A DNA stretch of 32,224 bases from Euryarchaeota archaeon UBA124 (GTDB taxonomy: Archaea; Thermoplasmatota; Poseidoniia; Poseidoniales; Poseidoniaceae): the NCBI GenBank assembly GCA_002502215.1, contig DAPT01000123.1, positions 1 through 32,224 of the forward strand. Reading direction: 5' to 3'. The notes under the pieces were generated by a model. That model was not told where the DNA came from. It searched no databases and worked only from the letters and a program-made list of their open reading frames with translations. Position 1 is the first letter of the stretch. Each line of letters begins with the position of its first letter. A program made the position numbers and the translations under genes. Shown one piece after another: positions 25,611 through 32,224 of this stretch.

Positions 25611-25778
25611 TCAGGGACCAACAAATCCACATGCAGAGCAGGTGTAGGAAACGCCTTGATCACGGCATCGTGGGCTTCGACCGATTGGATTGCCACAGTT
25701 TGGGCAAGGGAATGTGGTTGAACCAGCTTCGGTAAGTGGTATACCGGAAGATGTGCAATTTTTTGCTCTCTCTGTCAT
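25611..25778 (-). CDS. Small archaeal zinc-ribbon protein (HVO_2753/DUF1610-like), 55 aa
   Basis: A 55-residue protein. The usual family carries four CPxCG-like knuckles forming two zinc sites and ends in GF.GP; it commonly sits beside the aEF-1beta gene, as here (9 bases upstream). This copy keeps CPNCG (C25, C28), CSACG (C47, C50) and the GFVGP end. It has only C8 of the first knuckle (CTSSG) and only C38 of the third (RSPRCR, where the family pattern suggests RC..CR). One zinc site is therefore intact and the other appears reduced to two cysteines. Family members are thought to bind RNA or act in translation; function here is inferred. Confidence 0.85.
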   Translation of the reverse strand: MTERAKNCTSSGIPLTEAGSTTFPCPNCGNPIGRSPRCRDQGVSYTCSACGFVGP

Positions 25779-25820
25779 GGTGGTGCCCCAGTTGGTAATC
25801 GTCCCACGACCTCCCCTTCT

Positions 25821-26123
25821 TTATGCTTGCGTGCAAATCTTGAACTGAGCATGGATGCCAAGAGTGAGACATAGCCCCTCATTTTGATGGAAACAGTACG
25901 CATTTTTCAATTGAATTTCTTGGTTTGGCAAAATGTCAAAGGCGACGTTCCCCCAAATTTTGACGGGAACAAATCCACTGTCATCGCAAAGAACCATGTT
26001 GCGAAAAGCAATCCACCTTCCACGGGCGTGCTTCATGGTGAGAGGATAAGAGCGAGCGACAATCCCTACGATTGATGCAATTGTTCTTTTGGGCTTCAGA
26101 TCATGCACGCATGTTGTGTTCAT
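25821..26123 (-). CDS. RPA-like OB-fold protein, 100 aa
   Basis: A 100-residue single OB fold. Residues 14-95 give the family pattern of replication protein A: TIASIVGIVARS, GRWIAFRNMVLCDDSGFVPVKIWG (the strand-turn-strand with D-x-S-G and 'I-W-G'), then ILPNQEIQLKNAYC and LCLTLGIHAQFKI. Such small RPA-like proteins bind single-stranded nucleic acid or act as partners of larger RPAs. ATG 26123 follows the rlmE stop by 34 bases; GTG 26153 is an in-frame alternative, and no clear ribosome binding site decides. Placed between rlmE and the zinc-ribbon gene, an RNA or translation role is as likely as DNA repair. Confidence 0.7.
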   Translation of the reverse strand: MNTTCVHDLKPKRTIASIVGIVARSYPLTMKHARGRWIAFRNMVLCDDSGFVPVKIWGNVAFDILPNQEIQLKNAYCFHQNEGLCLTLGIHAQFKICTQA

Positions 26124-26157
26124 GCTGGGTGTAAATCCGTCAAAGGTTATCACAGTT

Positions 26158-26934
26158 TCATTCCGTTTTCTTTCGCCGTACGGTAAAACTCGTTTTTGTT
26201 GCAACAACATCATCGATGATTTCATCACCACCAAGCAATTTGTTCACCGCTACTTCGTATCCATCAAGGACAGAGGTGGATTTTGCATTCCATGGTGTGT
26301 GATTCCGACATACAAGATACACCTCAGATGAGGAGTTTCTCGAGGCTTCAGGTGAAAATCTTCGAACATACGAGAAATGTGGCTTTACAGCCTCAATCAA
26401 TTCCTCAACTCCAACGCCTTGGAACAATTTTGTTACAAACCAACCACCGCTGCAGAGCAGTGGGAGAGAAAAGTCGAACACCTTTGCAACCAGAGTCATC
26501 GCTACTGCTTGATCAACGTCCCACTTCCCGGTTATGTGAGGAGAGATGTCCGATACAACCGAGTTGACTTGCCGATCGCCTAGTTCCTTGACTATTCGTT
26601 CTTGGGTGAGCGGATCCGTGATGTCGCCAACCATCAGCAGTGCTCCATCAACGGGTTGGCATGGTTCAAGATCGATACCAATTACAATACCGGATTCGCC
26701 AACCTCTTCGACCGCAACTTGAGCCCACCCGCCTGGATGACAGCCCACATCGAGAACGACATCACCCTCCCGCATTAATTCAAATTTGGCTTGAATTTGC
26801 TTGAGTTTGAAGGCTGACCGAGCACGATAACCGCTTGCTTTGGCTTGGCGACGCCATGAATCACGCTTGTGATTCTCAATCCAATGGTCCGCCATGCCGA
26901 ATCCCCATTTTACCTTCCGAGAAACCTTAGACAT
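26158..26934 (-). CDS. rlmE: 23S rRNA 2'-O-methyltransferase RlmE (FtsJ/RrmJ family)
   Basis: SAM-dependent 2'-O-ribose methyltransferase of the FtsJ family. Motif I LDVGCHPGGW lies at residues 61-70. The catalytic K-D-K-E tetrad is present: Lys43 in RARSAFKLKQI, Asp129 in VVSDISPH, Lys169 in FVTKLFQG and Glu204 in SSEVYLVC. Length is 258 aa; the C-terminal 30 residues are an extension that ends basic. ATG 26934 is chosen from the GGAAGGAG site just upstream; in-frame Met codons at 27000 and 26895 are less likely. The start region faces the divergent thioredoxin-like gene (26984), leaving about 49 bases for both promoters. Confidence 0.92.
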   Translation of the reverse strand: MSKVSRKVKWGFGMADHWIENHKRDSWRRQAKASGYRARSAFKLKQIQAKFELMREGDVVLDVGCHPGGWAQVAVEEVGESGIVIGIDLEPCQPVDGALLMVGDITDPLTQERIVKELGDRQVNSVVSDISPHITGKWDVDQAVAMTLVAKVFDFSLPLLCSGGWFVTKLFQGVGVEELIEAVKPHFSYVRRFSPEASRNSSSEVYLVCRNHTPWNAKSTSVLDGYEVAVNKLLGGDEIIDDVVATKTSFTVRRKKTE

Positions 26935-26983
26935 AACTCCTTCCGTGCAATCGTGGATGAAACGATGAGATGAAGGAGGTTGA

Positions 26984-27925
26984 GTGATTGGACAGACCAT
27001 GAGCGCAGCTCGGAAGGCAATGCTTCTGTGTTCAATTCTGTTGTTGGTTCCACATGCGAATGCAATTCAAATCCAACCCGAAGACTGGGAAGGGTTTGTT
27101 GAGCGAACAGGAGGCCACAGTATCCTCGTTGAAGAGTATACGGCAACACATTGCACGAGTTGTGCAGAAATTGACCCAGATCTTGGGGTTGTAGTCGAAG
27201 ATCACGGTAGTCGAATCGCCATGGTGTCCTACCATCCGGACGATGGCATCGATGCCTTTGCTCCAGAAGCTGCGCAACATCGAATCGAACGGCTGAAGAT
27301 TCAACACCCCGAGATGTTGAGAACTCCTTCCTTTGTTGTTAATAATGGAGAGGTTCGAGAATTACCATCATGGCCTGATGTTCAAAGCGACATTCTGAAA
27401 TCCGAATCAAATCAACGCCAGTTTACAGAATTAATTGTCACTGCTGAGACAAATGCAACCCACCTCACGGTTAGCGTAATGCCACCACGTACAGGTGAAA
27501 TTGTTAACAATACACAATATACGATTCTCTTTGTTGAACACAAAAAAACCGTTGAGGAAGGGTTTGTCAATCCTAGTGAATCTTACCGCGACAGGGTGCT
27601 TGTCGGCCTTGCCGAATTCCCGATGCAGGGCCAGCAACTGGCGATTGGTTCAACCATTGAAGCGCCGTATGCTGCATCGTACCCAGCGGAAGGGCTGGAT
27701 GAATGGTCCGTCATCGTGGTCCATGAGTACACCGAAGAAGCACTAGAAAACCGCAGCATCATGAATTCACAACCCCTTGGCGTTCTCGAAATTGCCGTCC
27801 AGTCATCGGCCGTAGAAGAGGGGGCGGAACTACCTGTTCTTTTGCCGATCATGATCTTCTTAGCAATCGGAATGCTTGGTCTTGTTTCTGTAAATGCGCA
27901 AGAAAAGGTACGAGAAGAGGAGTAA
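26984..27925 (+). CDS. Membrane-anchored thioredoxin-fold protein (CTSC)
   Basis: A 313-residue exported protein: signal sequence (KAMLLCSILLLVPHANA), then a thioredoxin-like domain with VEEYTATHCTSCAEIDP (C57, C60; numbering from GTG 26984) and cis-Pro region LRTPSFVVNNG. A beta-rich second domain follows (about residues 140-270), then a C-terminal helix (LPVLLPIMIFLAIGMLGLVSV). GTG 26984 has a near-perfect site (GAAGGAGGT) four bases upstream; ATG 26999 is the alternative start. The topology puts the CxxC outside the membrane. It is likely a thiol-disulfide oxidoreductase or a reductant carrier for surface proteins. A VKOR operon lies 1 kb away. Confidence 0.82.
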   Translation: MIGQTMSAARKAMLLCSILLLVPHANAIQIQPEDWEGFVERTGGHSILVEEYTATHCTSCAEIDPDLGVVVEDHGSRIAMVSYHPDDGIDAFAPEAAQHRIERLKIQHPEMLRTPSFVVNNGEVRELPSWPDVQSDILKSESNQRQFTELIVTAETNATHLTVSVMPPRTGEIVNNTQYTILFVEHKKTVEEGFVNPSESYRDRVLVGLAEFPMQGQQLAIGSTIEAPYAASYPAEGLDEWSVIVVHEYTEEALENRSIMNSQPLGVLEIAVQSSAVEEGAELPVLLPIMIFLAIGMLGLVSVNAQEKVREEE

Positions 27926-28292
27926 AAGTAACAAAATTAAACTGAACGGCGGTAAAAATTACCGCTTTTCGGAAAAAACTGAGGCAAAAGACCCATTCAT
28001 TCATAAGGTATTACGTCCATGTAGAAGCATGGAAGAAGCATTCGAAGCGGATACCAACGACGACCATGTCGGGGAATGGATGGTGGAATTCGTTGCCAAG
28101 GTCAATGGAAAAAAGCACCATCATCTATCGGTTCTTTATGGAGTCGATCGAGAAGATGTACAACAAGCCATGCTTCACGAACTCCGGCGTATCTACACAG
28201 ATACTGAGCGCATCGATGTGAACATCGTTCGAATCGAAAAGATTGAAACTGAAGGTGATGGAGACCACTTCGAAGGACTGTTCATCCCTTAA
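27894..28292 (+). CDS. Hypothetical protein, 132 aa, basic N-terminus
   Basis: A 132-residue soluble protein overlapping the end of the thioredoxin-like gene by 32 bases; no other Met start exists before codon 46. The first 28 residues are strongly basic (MRKKRYEKRSKSNKIKLN). The remainder is mixed alpha/beta with WMVEFVAKVNGKKHHHLSVLYG, a helix (DREDVQQAMLHELRRIY) and a strand (RIDVNIVRIEKIETEG). No family is recognised. A weak ribosome binding site makes coupling to the upstream gene likely. The stop overlaps the convergent His-rich gene by 4 bases. Confidence 0.65.
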   Translation: MRKKRYEKRSKSNKIKLNGGKNYRFSEKTEAKDPFIHKVLRPCRSMEEAFEADTNDDHVGEWMVEFVAKVNGKKHHHLSVLYGVDREDVQQAMLHELRRIYTDTERIDVNIVRIEKIETEGDGDHFEGLFIP

Positions 28293-28864
28293 GCACGAGG
28301 ACCATAATCGATGAGAATCTCTTGGCCCTCAAGCAAAACGAAGCGATCGTAGGATTCAACGGTGCTTTGGTTTCCATCAGAATCGATAACACTCATGGTC
28401 AGTGCATGCGTTTCGTTAACTCGGTAATCGAAAATCCCTGTTGAATCGAAGTGTTGTCCCCAAATGTCAAAGAAAACACCCAGTTCAACATCTTCATTTG
28501 TTTGCATCTCGAGGTGGAGCCTACCATCGTTTGAGTGGGTGTGAACAACGTGCATGTTGGCACCTTGTTGATTGCATGTTCCCGTGTTAATTCCCGTATT
28601 CTCAGGTATGGTTGCAAATTCACCATTAATTCGAATGTAGAGGTTCATGTGATCGTGCCGAGTAAGACCCCCGTGGTCGAGACAAGTCGACGCCAATGGA
28701 TGAATTTCATCGAGTGAAGATGGAAGGGTCTCACCATCGTTCACGGGTTCGGATTCAACGCTCTCGCTCGTATCCTCTTCTCCGAACGAAATGTATCCAG
28801 ATTGATAGGCAACGAGTACGAGTGCTACGATGGCAATGACGACAATTGCACCATCACGATTCAT
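28289..28864 (-). CDS. Membrane-anchored His-rich domain protein, possible metal binding
   Basis: A 191-residue protein with one N-terminal membrane helix (residues 5-22), an acidic linker, then a domain with a distinctive pattern. It contains TRHDHMNLYIRINGEFATIP (H70, H72), a glycine-rich turn ending in C97, then HVVHTHSNDGRLHLEM (H105, H108, H110, H117), plus C61 and H64. The pattern 'H-x-H-x-x-L-x-I-x-I-x-G ... I-P ... C ... H-T-H-x-x-x-G-x-I-H-x-E' recurs in thaumarchaeal secreted proteins and is thought to bind a metal such as copper. It follows vkor by 4 bases in an operon. Metal identity and function are inferred. Confidence 0.72.
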   Translation of the reverse strand: MNRDGAIVVIAIVALVLVAYQSGYISFGEEDTSESVESEPVNDGETLPSSLDEIHPLASTCLDHGGLTRHDHMNLYIRINGEFATIPENTGINTGTCNQQGANMHVVHTHSNDGRLHLEMQTNEDVELGVFFDIWGQHFDSTGIFDYRVNETHALTMSVIDSDGNQSTVESYDRFVLLEGQEILIDYGPRA

Positions 28865-28868
28865 GGGT

Positions 28869-29480
28869 TCACTTCCTCGAGGATTTCTTCATATCTGGAG
28901 CCCATTCTCCAGATTCGTGCAGTTTGAACAACAAAAAGAACCCAACCAGGGCAATGACATTCGCAACGTGTGCGGTCGTACAAAACGGACAAATGAGCTT
29001 CTCCTTAATTTCGTAACTTACGAGCAGACCAATGATTGGGAGACCTGCTACTGTTGCACCAAGCCCTGCCTTAATGAAAAGGAGGCTTTGAGGCGACATC
29101 GGTTCCTTTGCAACGGTTATGACAAGCCACATGAGAAGGGTAAATGCGACCATTCCGATGAGACCCCAAGGTTGGCCAAGGAACGGATCTGTGTTGTAGG
29201 CAACGTTGCCGATCAATCCATCGCAATTAAGGATGGAATCACTCGAGCAAACGCTTGCTCCTTCTGACAACTTGTTGTGCATCCAAAGCGTGTGAGCAGA
29301 GACTGTGAACCCACCAAAACATACGAACATCATGCCTGCAAGCAACTGTCCTCGCTTTGTCATGGTTGAAGGATAACGAGAATGAAGTATTTTTGAAACA
29401 CTTTCACCTAGCGGAGTAAGCAAAACAACGCCGAATAGAATAACAGCTCCGTGTATGGATAGAACTGCATACTCGTTCAT
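28869..29480 (-). CDS. Vitamin K epoxide reductase (VKOR) family disulfide-forming protein
   Basis: A 203-residue four-helix membrane enzyme that reoxidises thiol partners and passes electrons to quinone. The VKOR cysteine quartet is present: C78 and C86 in VCSSDSILNCDGLIG (the loop cysteines), and the membrane-edge pair C164, C167 in LICPFCTTAH. The segment FLGQPWGLIGM is another family mark. ATG 29480 has GGAGG nine bases upstream; the overlapping GTG 29486 is too close to that site. It is preceded by a thioredoxin-like gene and followed by the His-rich gene, as expected for an oxidative protein-folding operon. Confidence 0.92.
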   Translation of the reverse strand: MNEYAVLSIHGAVILFGVVLLTPLGESVSKILHSRYPSTMTKRGQLLAGMMFVCFGGFTVSAHTLWMHNKLSEGASVCSSDSILNCDGLIGNVAYNTDPFLGQPWGLIGMVAFTLLMWLVITVAKEPMSPQSLLFIKAGLGATVAGLPIIGLLVSYEIKEKLICPFCTTAHVANVIALVGFFLLFKLHESGEWAPDMKKSSRK

Positions 29481-29482
29481 GA

Positions 29483-30205
29483 TCACTCGCCTCCGTTGAG
29501 CAATGTCAACTGTTCAATTGCCTCATTGAGTTGTACATAACCATCGTCGAACCCATTGAGCGAAGTGGATTGTTCTTCTTTCGCATCCCATCCAAGTGAG
29601 TTCGTAGCTTGTCCGCTGTTCCAAGCCACGATGCCGTCGGGTTGGACAAGGAAATACGTCGGTGTTGCTGAAACATCCCAATCTCCGGCGATGTCGTTGT
29701 CAAGATCATCGACGTAGAGGAAATTATTGTTGTATTGGGCGCGGAATTCCTCGACTTCACTAATTGAGGAGTCGGCAACAAACTCAACAGCAACTGCGAT
29801 GAAGATAACATCCGGACCGGGCCATTGCTCAGCGCTGTACATTTGTGCCCACTCACCAACATCGGGAGCAGATTGCTTACAGTAACCGCAGTCTGTGTCC
29901 AAAAACTCGACAGCGATCCATGGTGCATCTTCTGTGGAATTCCATGTCCATGAGGAATCGAGAAGATCTTCAAATTCAAATGTACTCCAGCTTGCACCAT
30001 CGTAGGCATCGCCGCTGAAAATCGGAGCACGTTCGCCTATTTTGGTACCGGATGCGATTGGGTTTGTGGTAAAAGCCACAATAAGAATTCCAGCGAAAAA
30101 CATCGACATAACGATGATTCCGGCATCCGAGCGTGCACTCGCTTCTTGGTCTATGAGCAATGATTTCATGTTCTCACCGATTTTTCCGAATCCATCCTCA
30201 TCCAT
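29483..30205 (-). CDS. Membrane-anchored thioredoxin/TlpA-like protein (CGYC)
   Basis: A 240-residue protein with an N-terminal cytoplasmic segment, a membrane helix (about residues 28-46, IIVMSMFFAGILIVAF) and an external thioredoxin-like domain. The active site is VEFLDTDCGYCKQSAP with C106 and C109. The cis-Pro loop is VSATPTYFLVQPDG and the fold is of TlpA/peroxiredoxin-like type (GERAPIFSGDAYDG entry). ATG 30205 is the first Met after the epimerase stop (31 bases); a distinctive hydrophobic stretch follows. It is the probable redox partner of the adjacent VKOR. Substrates are unknown, but secreted, Cys-containing proteins of this organism are candidates. Confidence 0.88.
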   Translation of the reverse strand: MDEDGFGKIGENMKSLLIDQEASARSDAGIIVMSMFFAGILIVAFTTNPIASGTKIGERAPIFSGDAYDGASWSTFEFEDLLDSSWTWNSTEDAPWIAVEFLDTDCGYCKQSAPDVGEWAQMYSAEQWPGPDVIFIAVAVEFVADSSISEVEEFRAQYNNNFLYVDDLDNDIAGDWDVSATPTYFLVQPDGIVAWNSGQATNSLGWDAKEEQSTSLNGFDDGYVQLNEAIEQLTLLNGGE

Positions 30206-30236
30206 AAGCCCAATGGTATGCGTCACGAACCTTGCT

Positions 30237-31181
30237 TCAGTCTTCAAGACCAATTTCTTCAATTAGCACACGAGCAGTGTGGCGAACGGCTTCTTCACTG
30301 TTGTATCGGACGTTGAATCCAGTTGCAAGCATTTTGTCAATGCCAAGCATGGCTCGAGGAATGTCGCCTGCCCAACCTCGCGAACCACCTGTGTAAACGA
30401 TGTTTGCATGATGATAGCCGGTTTCTTCCACGACGATTTCAGCAATTCTGCGAACGCTACAGGTGTCATGGCTGCCAAGGTTGAACAAATTGAGGGATTC
30501 GCTTTCTGTTTCCATTACGTGAAGTATTGCATCGACACAATCCCCTACCTCCATGTAGGATTTCTCCTGACGACCGTCGCCAAGAACTTCGAGTTCCGAA
30601 GGATTTCGTTTTAATTTGTGAATAAAATCAAAGATCACACCATGTGTTCCTCGGTCACCAATGATGTTTGCGAATCGGAAGATGTAGCCTTGCATTCCGA
30701 AGGTACCAACCCAACTGCTCACCAACGATTCACCCGCAGATTTGCTCGCACCGTAAAGGGAGATAGGCATGCATGGACCGTGATTTTCAGGCGTTGGCAT
30801 CGGTGCATTTTCTCCATAAACAACCGATGAGGATGCAAACATAATTGTTGGGATGTTGTGAATTCGCATCGATTCAACGACGTTGTAGGTTGCGATTGTT
30901 CCCTGCTTGAGGTCAGTATCCGTAATTTCAGTGCCCAAGCGAATGTCTGGATTTGCTGCGAAGTGGTAGACGACGTCAGCCCCTTCAAAATGAGGCGACA
31001 TTGCATCAAAGTCAGTGATGTCAACTTCGATGTGTTTGACGTTTGACGTATGATGGGACAGGAACTCTGCCTTACCACTGGATAGATTATCGAGAACGGT
31101 GACCTCATCACCTCGAGCAACGAGTCGATCGATGAGATGAGAACCAATGAATCCTGCGCCACCCGTGACGATGCTTCGCAT
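30237..31181 (-). CDS. NAD-dependent nucleotide-sugar epimerase (GalE-like)
   Basis: An extended short-chain dehydrogenase of 314 aa. NAD-binding GGAGFIG lies at residues 7-13, followed by LDNLSSGK (ribose contact) and YHFAANPDIR. Catalytic Ser is in FASSSVVYG and the Y-x-x-x-K pair is Y143/K147 in LYGASKSAGE. It resembles UDP-glucose/UDP-N-acetylglucosamine 4-epimerases and related enzymes of surface polysaccharide or N-glycan synthesis; the exact substrate cannot be fixed. It starts at ATG 31181, divergent from the protease gene, and heads the minus-strand set containing the thiol-redox genes. Confidence 0.9.
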   Translation of the reverse strand: MRSIVTGGAGFIGSHLIDRLVARGDEVTVLDNLSSGKAEFLSHHTSNVKHIEVDITDFDAMSPHFEGADVVYHFAANPDIRLGTEITDTDLKQGTIATYNVVESMRIHNIPTIMFASSSVVYGENAPMPTPENHGPCMPISLYGASKSAGESLVSSWVGTFGMQGYIFRFANIIGDRGTHGVIFDFIHKLKRNPSELEVLGDGRQEKSYMEVGDCVDAILHVMETESESLNLFNLGSHDTCSVRRIAEIVVEETGYHHANIVYTGGSRGWAGDIPRAMLGIDKMLATGFNVRYNSEEAVRHTARVLIEEIGLED

Positions 31182-31265
31182 GGATTGCCGTCTCCTTCCA
31201 CAATGTCAATGTTTGGTATCATGGAAAGCAAGGTTTTCTATGGCAGTTCGGTTGTAACCCCAATT

Positions 31266-32224
31266 ATGCGAGTGAGCGTTTTCTTAATTTTGATAACGCT
31301 TCTTGCGCCAGTGGCCAACGCACAATCCGTAGTCGAGGCGGAACTCATTGAATGCACTCCCTCCGAGCTCAGTTTCGGAGTGAACAACGCATTTGTTCGT
31401 TCAATGACGGACGGGTCAGAGGATGCATCTGCTCAATGGCTTGTTTACATGCCGGCAATGTGCGGTCAAACCGTTGATAGATTTTATGAAACGTTGCCCA
31501 TCGTTGTTGATTCGTTTGAACAACCCAAACACATTCCTGGTTCGTTTATTCTGTCACTCGAGCAACCATTTAATATACGCGAGGAACTCTATTCGACGGA
31601 CGAAGTTGTTCGATTTTCGATTGTTCGGACACACGCCAATGAACCACGATTCATACCAAACGACCCGTCGTTTTCATCGCAATGGCATCTGCAAAATACC
31701 GGACAAGGTTCTGGCACACCCGGCGAGGATGCGAACATTACAGGTGCATGGGACAGTGTCAAGGGAAGCGGTGTTTTGATTTCGGTTGTCGACGACGGTG
31801 TTGATCATCAGCACAGCGACCTCTCGCCAAATTACCAAGATACAATCGATTGGGATTATTGCGGAAACGATGGCAATCCAACACCCACCTCAAACGACGG
31901 GCACGGAACCTCGGCAGCGGGTGTCGCTGCAGGAATTGGTGATAACAACTACGGAATTTCTGGTGCAGCAATGGATGCGGATCTCATTGGAATCCGGCTT
32001 ATCGCTTGTTCAAACGAGGATCAAGATGAAGCAGACGCAATTGGACATCGCCGTGACGTGGTTGCAATTTCATCAAATTCCTGGGGGCCGAGTGATTCAG
32101 GAAACGTCGTAAGTGGACCAGAGCCATTGCTGCAAGCATCCCTCGAGGACAACATGTATCAGGGCCGCGGTGGCCTTGGAACAATTGTTACCTTGGCGGG
32201 TGGAAACGGTCGCAACAACGGTGA
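31266..32224 (+). CDS. Kexin/furin-like secreted subtilase (S8), 3' partial
   Basis: A secreted serine protease cut by the window end after about 319 codons. ATG 31266 gives the signal sequence MRVSVFLILITLLAPVANA; ATG 31221 is in frame but adds non-signal residues. A prodomain of about 130 residues follows, then the S8 catalytic core: Asp176 in ISVVDDGVDHQHSDL, His213 in NDGHGTSAAGVAAG, and the oxyanion Asn314 in LAGGNGR. The entry NDPSFSSQWHLQNTGQ and TGAWDSVKGSGV resemble the proprotein convertase/kexin branch (S8B). The catalytic Ser and any P domain lie beyond the edge. It is divergent from the epimerase gene, with an 84-base intergenic promoter region. Confidence 0.9.
   Translation, partial: MRVSVFLILITLLAPVANAQSVVEAELIECTPSELSFGVNNAFVRSMTDGSEDASAQWLVYMPAMCGQTVDRFYETLPIVVDSFEQPKHIPGSFILSLEQPFNIREELYSTDEVVRFSIVRTHANEPRFIPNDPSFSSQWHLQNTGQGSGTPGEDANITGAWDSVKGSGVLISVVDDGVDHQHSDLSPNYQDTIDWDYCGNDGNPTPTSNDGHGTSAAGVAAGIGDNNYGISGAAMDADLIGIRLIACSNEDQDEADAIGHRRDVVAISSNSWGPSDSGNVVSGPEPLLQASLEDNMYQGRGGLGTIVTLAGGNGRNNG

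Overview
The window reads as chromosomal DNA from an uncultured marine planktonic euryarchaeon, most likely Marine Group II ('Candidatus Poseidoniales') or a close relative in the Thermoplasmatota. This rests on archaeal information-processing genes (Cbf5, TruD, Rpo11/RpoL, aEF-1beta, RlmE, an archaeal cytidylate kinase, an EMC3/DUF106 insertase homologue, DUF2240), mixed with very large secreted or membrane-anchored beta-rich proteins, an archaeosortase and several genes of bacterial flavour (GST, GTP cyclohydrolase II, TusA). Base composition is intermediate. Genes are dense, with frequent 4-base overlaps and recognisable GGAGG-type ribosome binding sites. The lineage assignment is inference from gene content; no rRNA is present.

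Layout. 1-2780 is the end of a large Pro/Ala/Met-rich protein with DUF11-like domains, an EF-hand and a zinc ribbon. 2782-5693 holds an unrecognised gene and the DUF106-cmk-cbf5 cluster, a remnant of the classical archaeal secY-adk-DUF106-cmk-cbf5 order. 5901-8946 has a glutathione S-transferase-like gene and a large CARDB surface protein. A tRNA-His(GUG) gene at 9042-9114 lies three bases from the end of a ribA-tusA pair. 9970-11677 is the most unusual stretch. Two ungapped 90-base direct repeats (77/90 identical) bracket an RhlE-like DEAD-box helicase whose codon use differs from its neighbours. The second copy ends on the probable start codon of an archaeosortase. A second DEAD-box helicase follows on the other strand, then a 67-residue protein and a HEAT-repeat protein separated by a perfect 8-bp hairpin.

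15765-20390 encodes a 1541-residue Kelch/CARDB surface protein with one C-terminal membrane anchor and a cytoplasmic tail. It is followed by a DUF2240-like gene and an MMPL/RND transporter. 23659-25327 is rpoL-truD. The opposite-strand set 25329-26934 is a translation operon read rlmE, OB-fold protein, zinc ribbon, aEF-1beta. 26984-30205 is rich in thiol-redox genes: a membrane-anchored thioredoxin-like protein (CTSC), and an operon of thioredoxin-like protein (CGYC), VKOR and a His-rich membrane-anchored protein. That operon sits behind a sugar-nucleotide epimerase. The window ends inside a kexin/furin-like secreted serine protease.

Together the genes describe an archaeon that invests in secreted proteins: disulfide formation outside the membrane, a sortase-type processing enzyme, a secreted protease and giant surface proteins, interleaved with core translation and RNA-modification genes. 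I see no CRISPR array, insertion sequence, integrase or phage gene.
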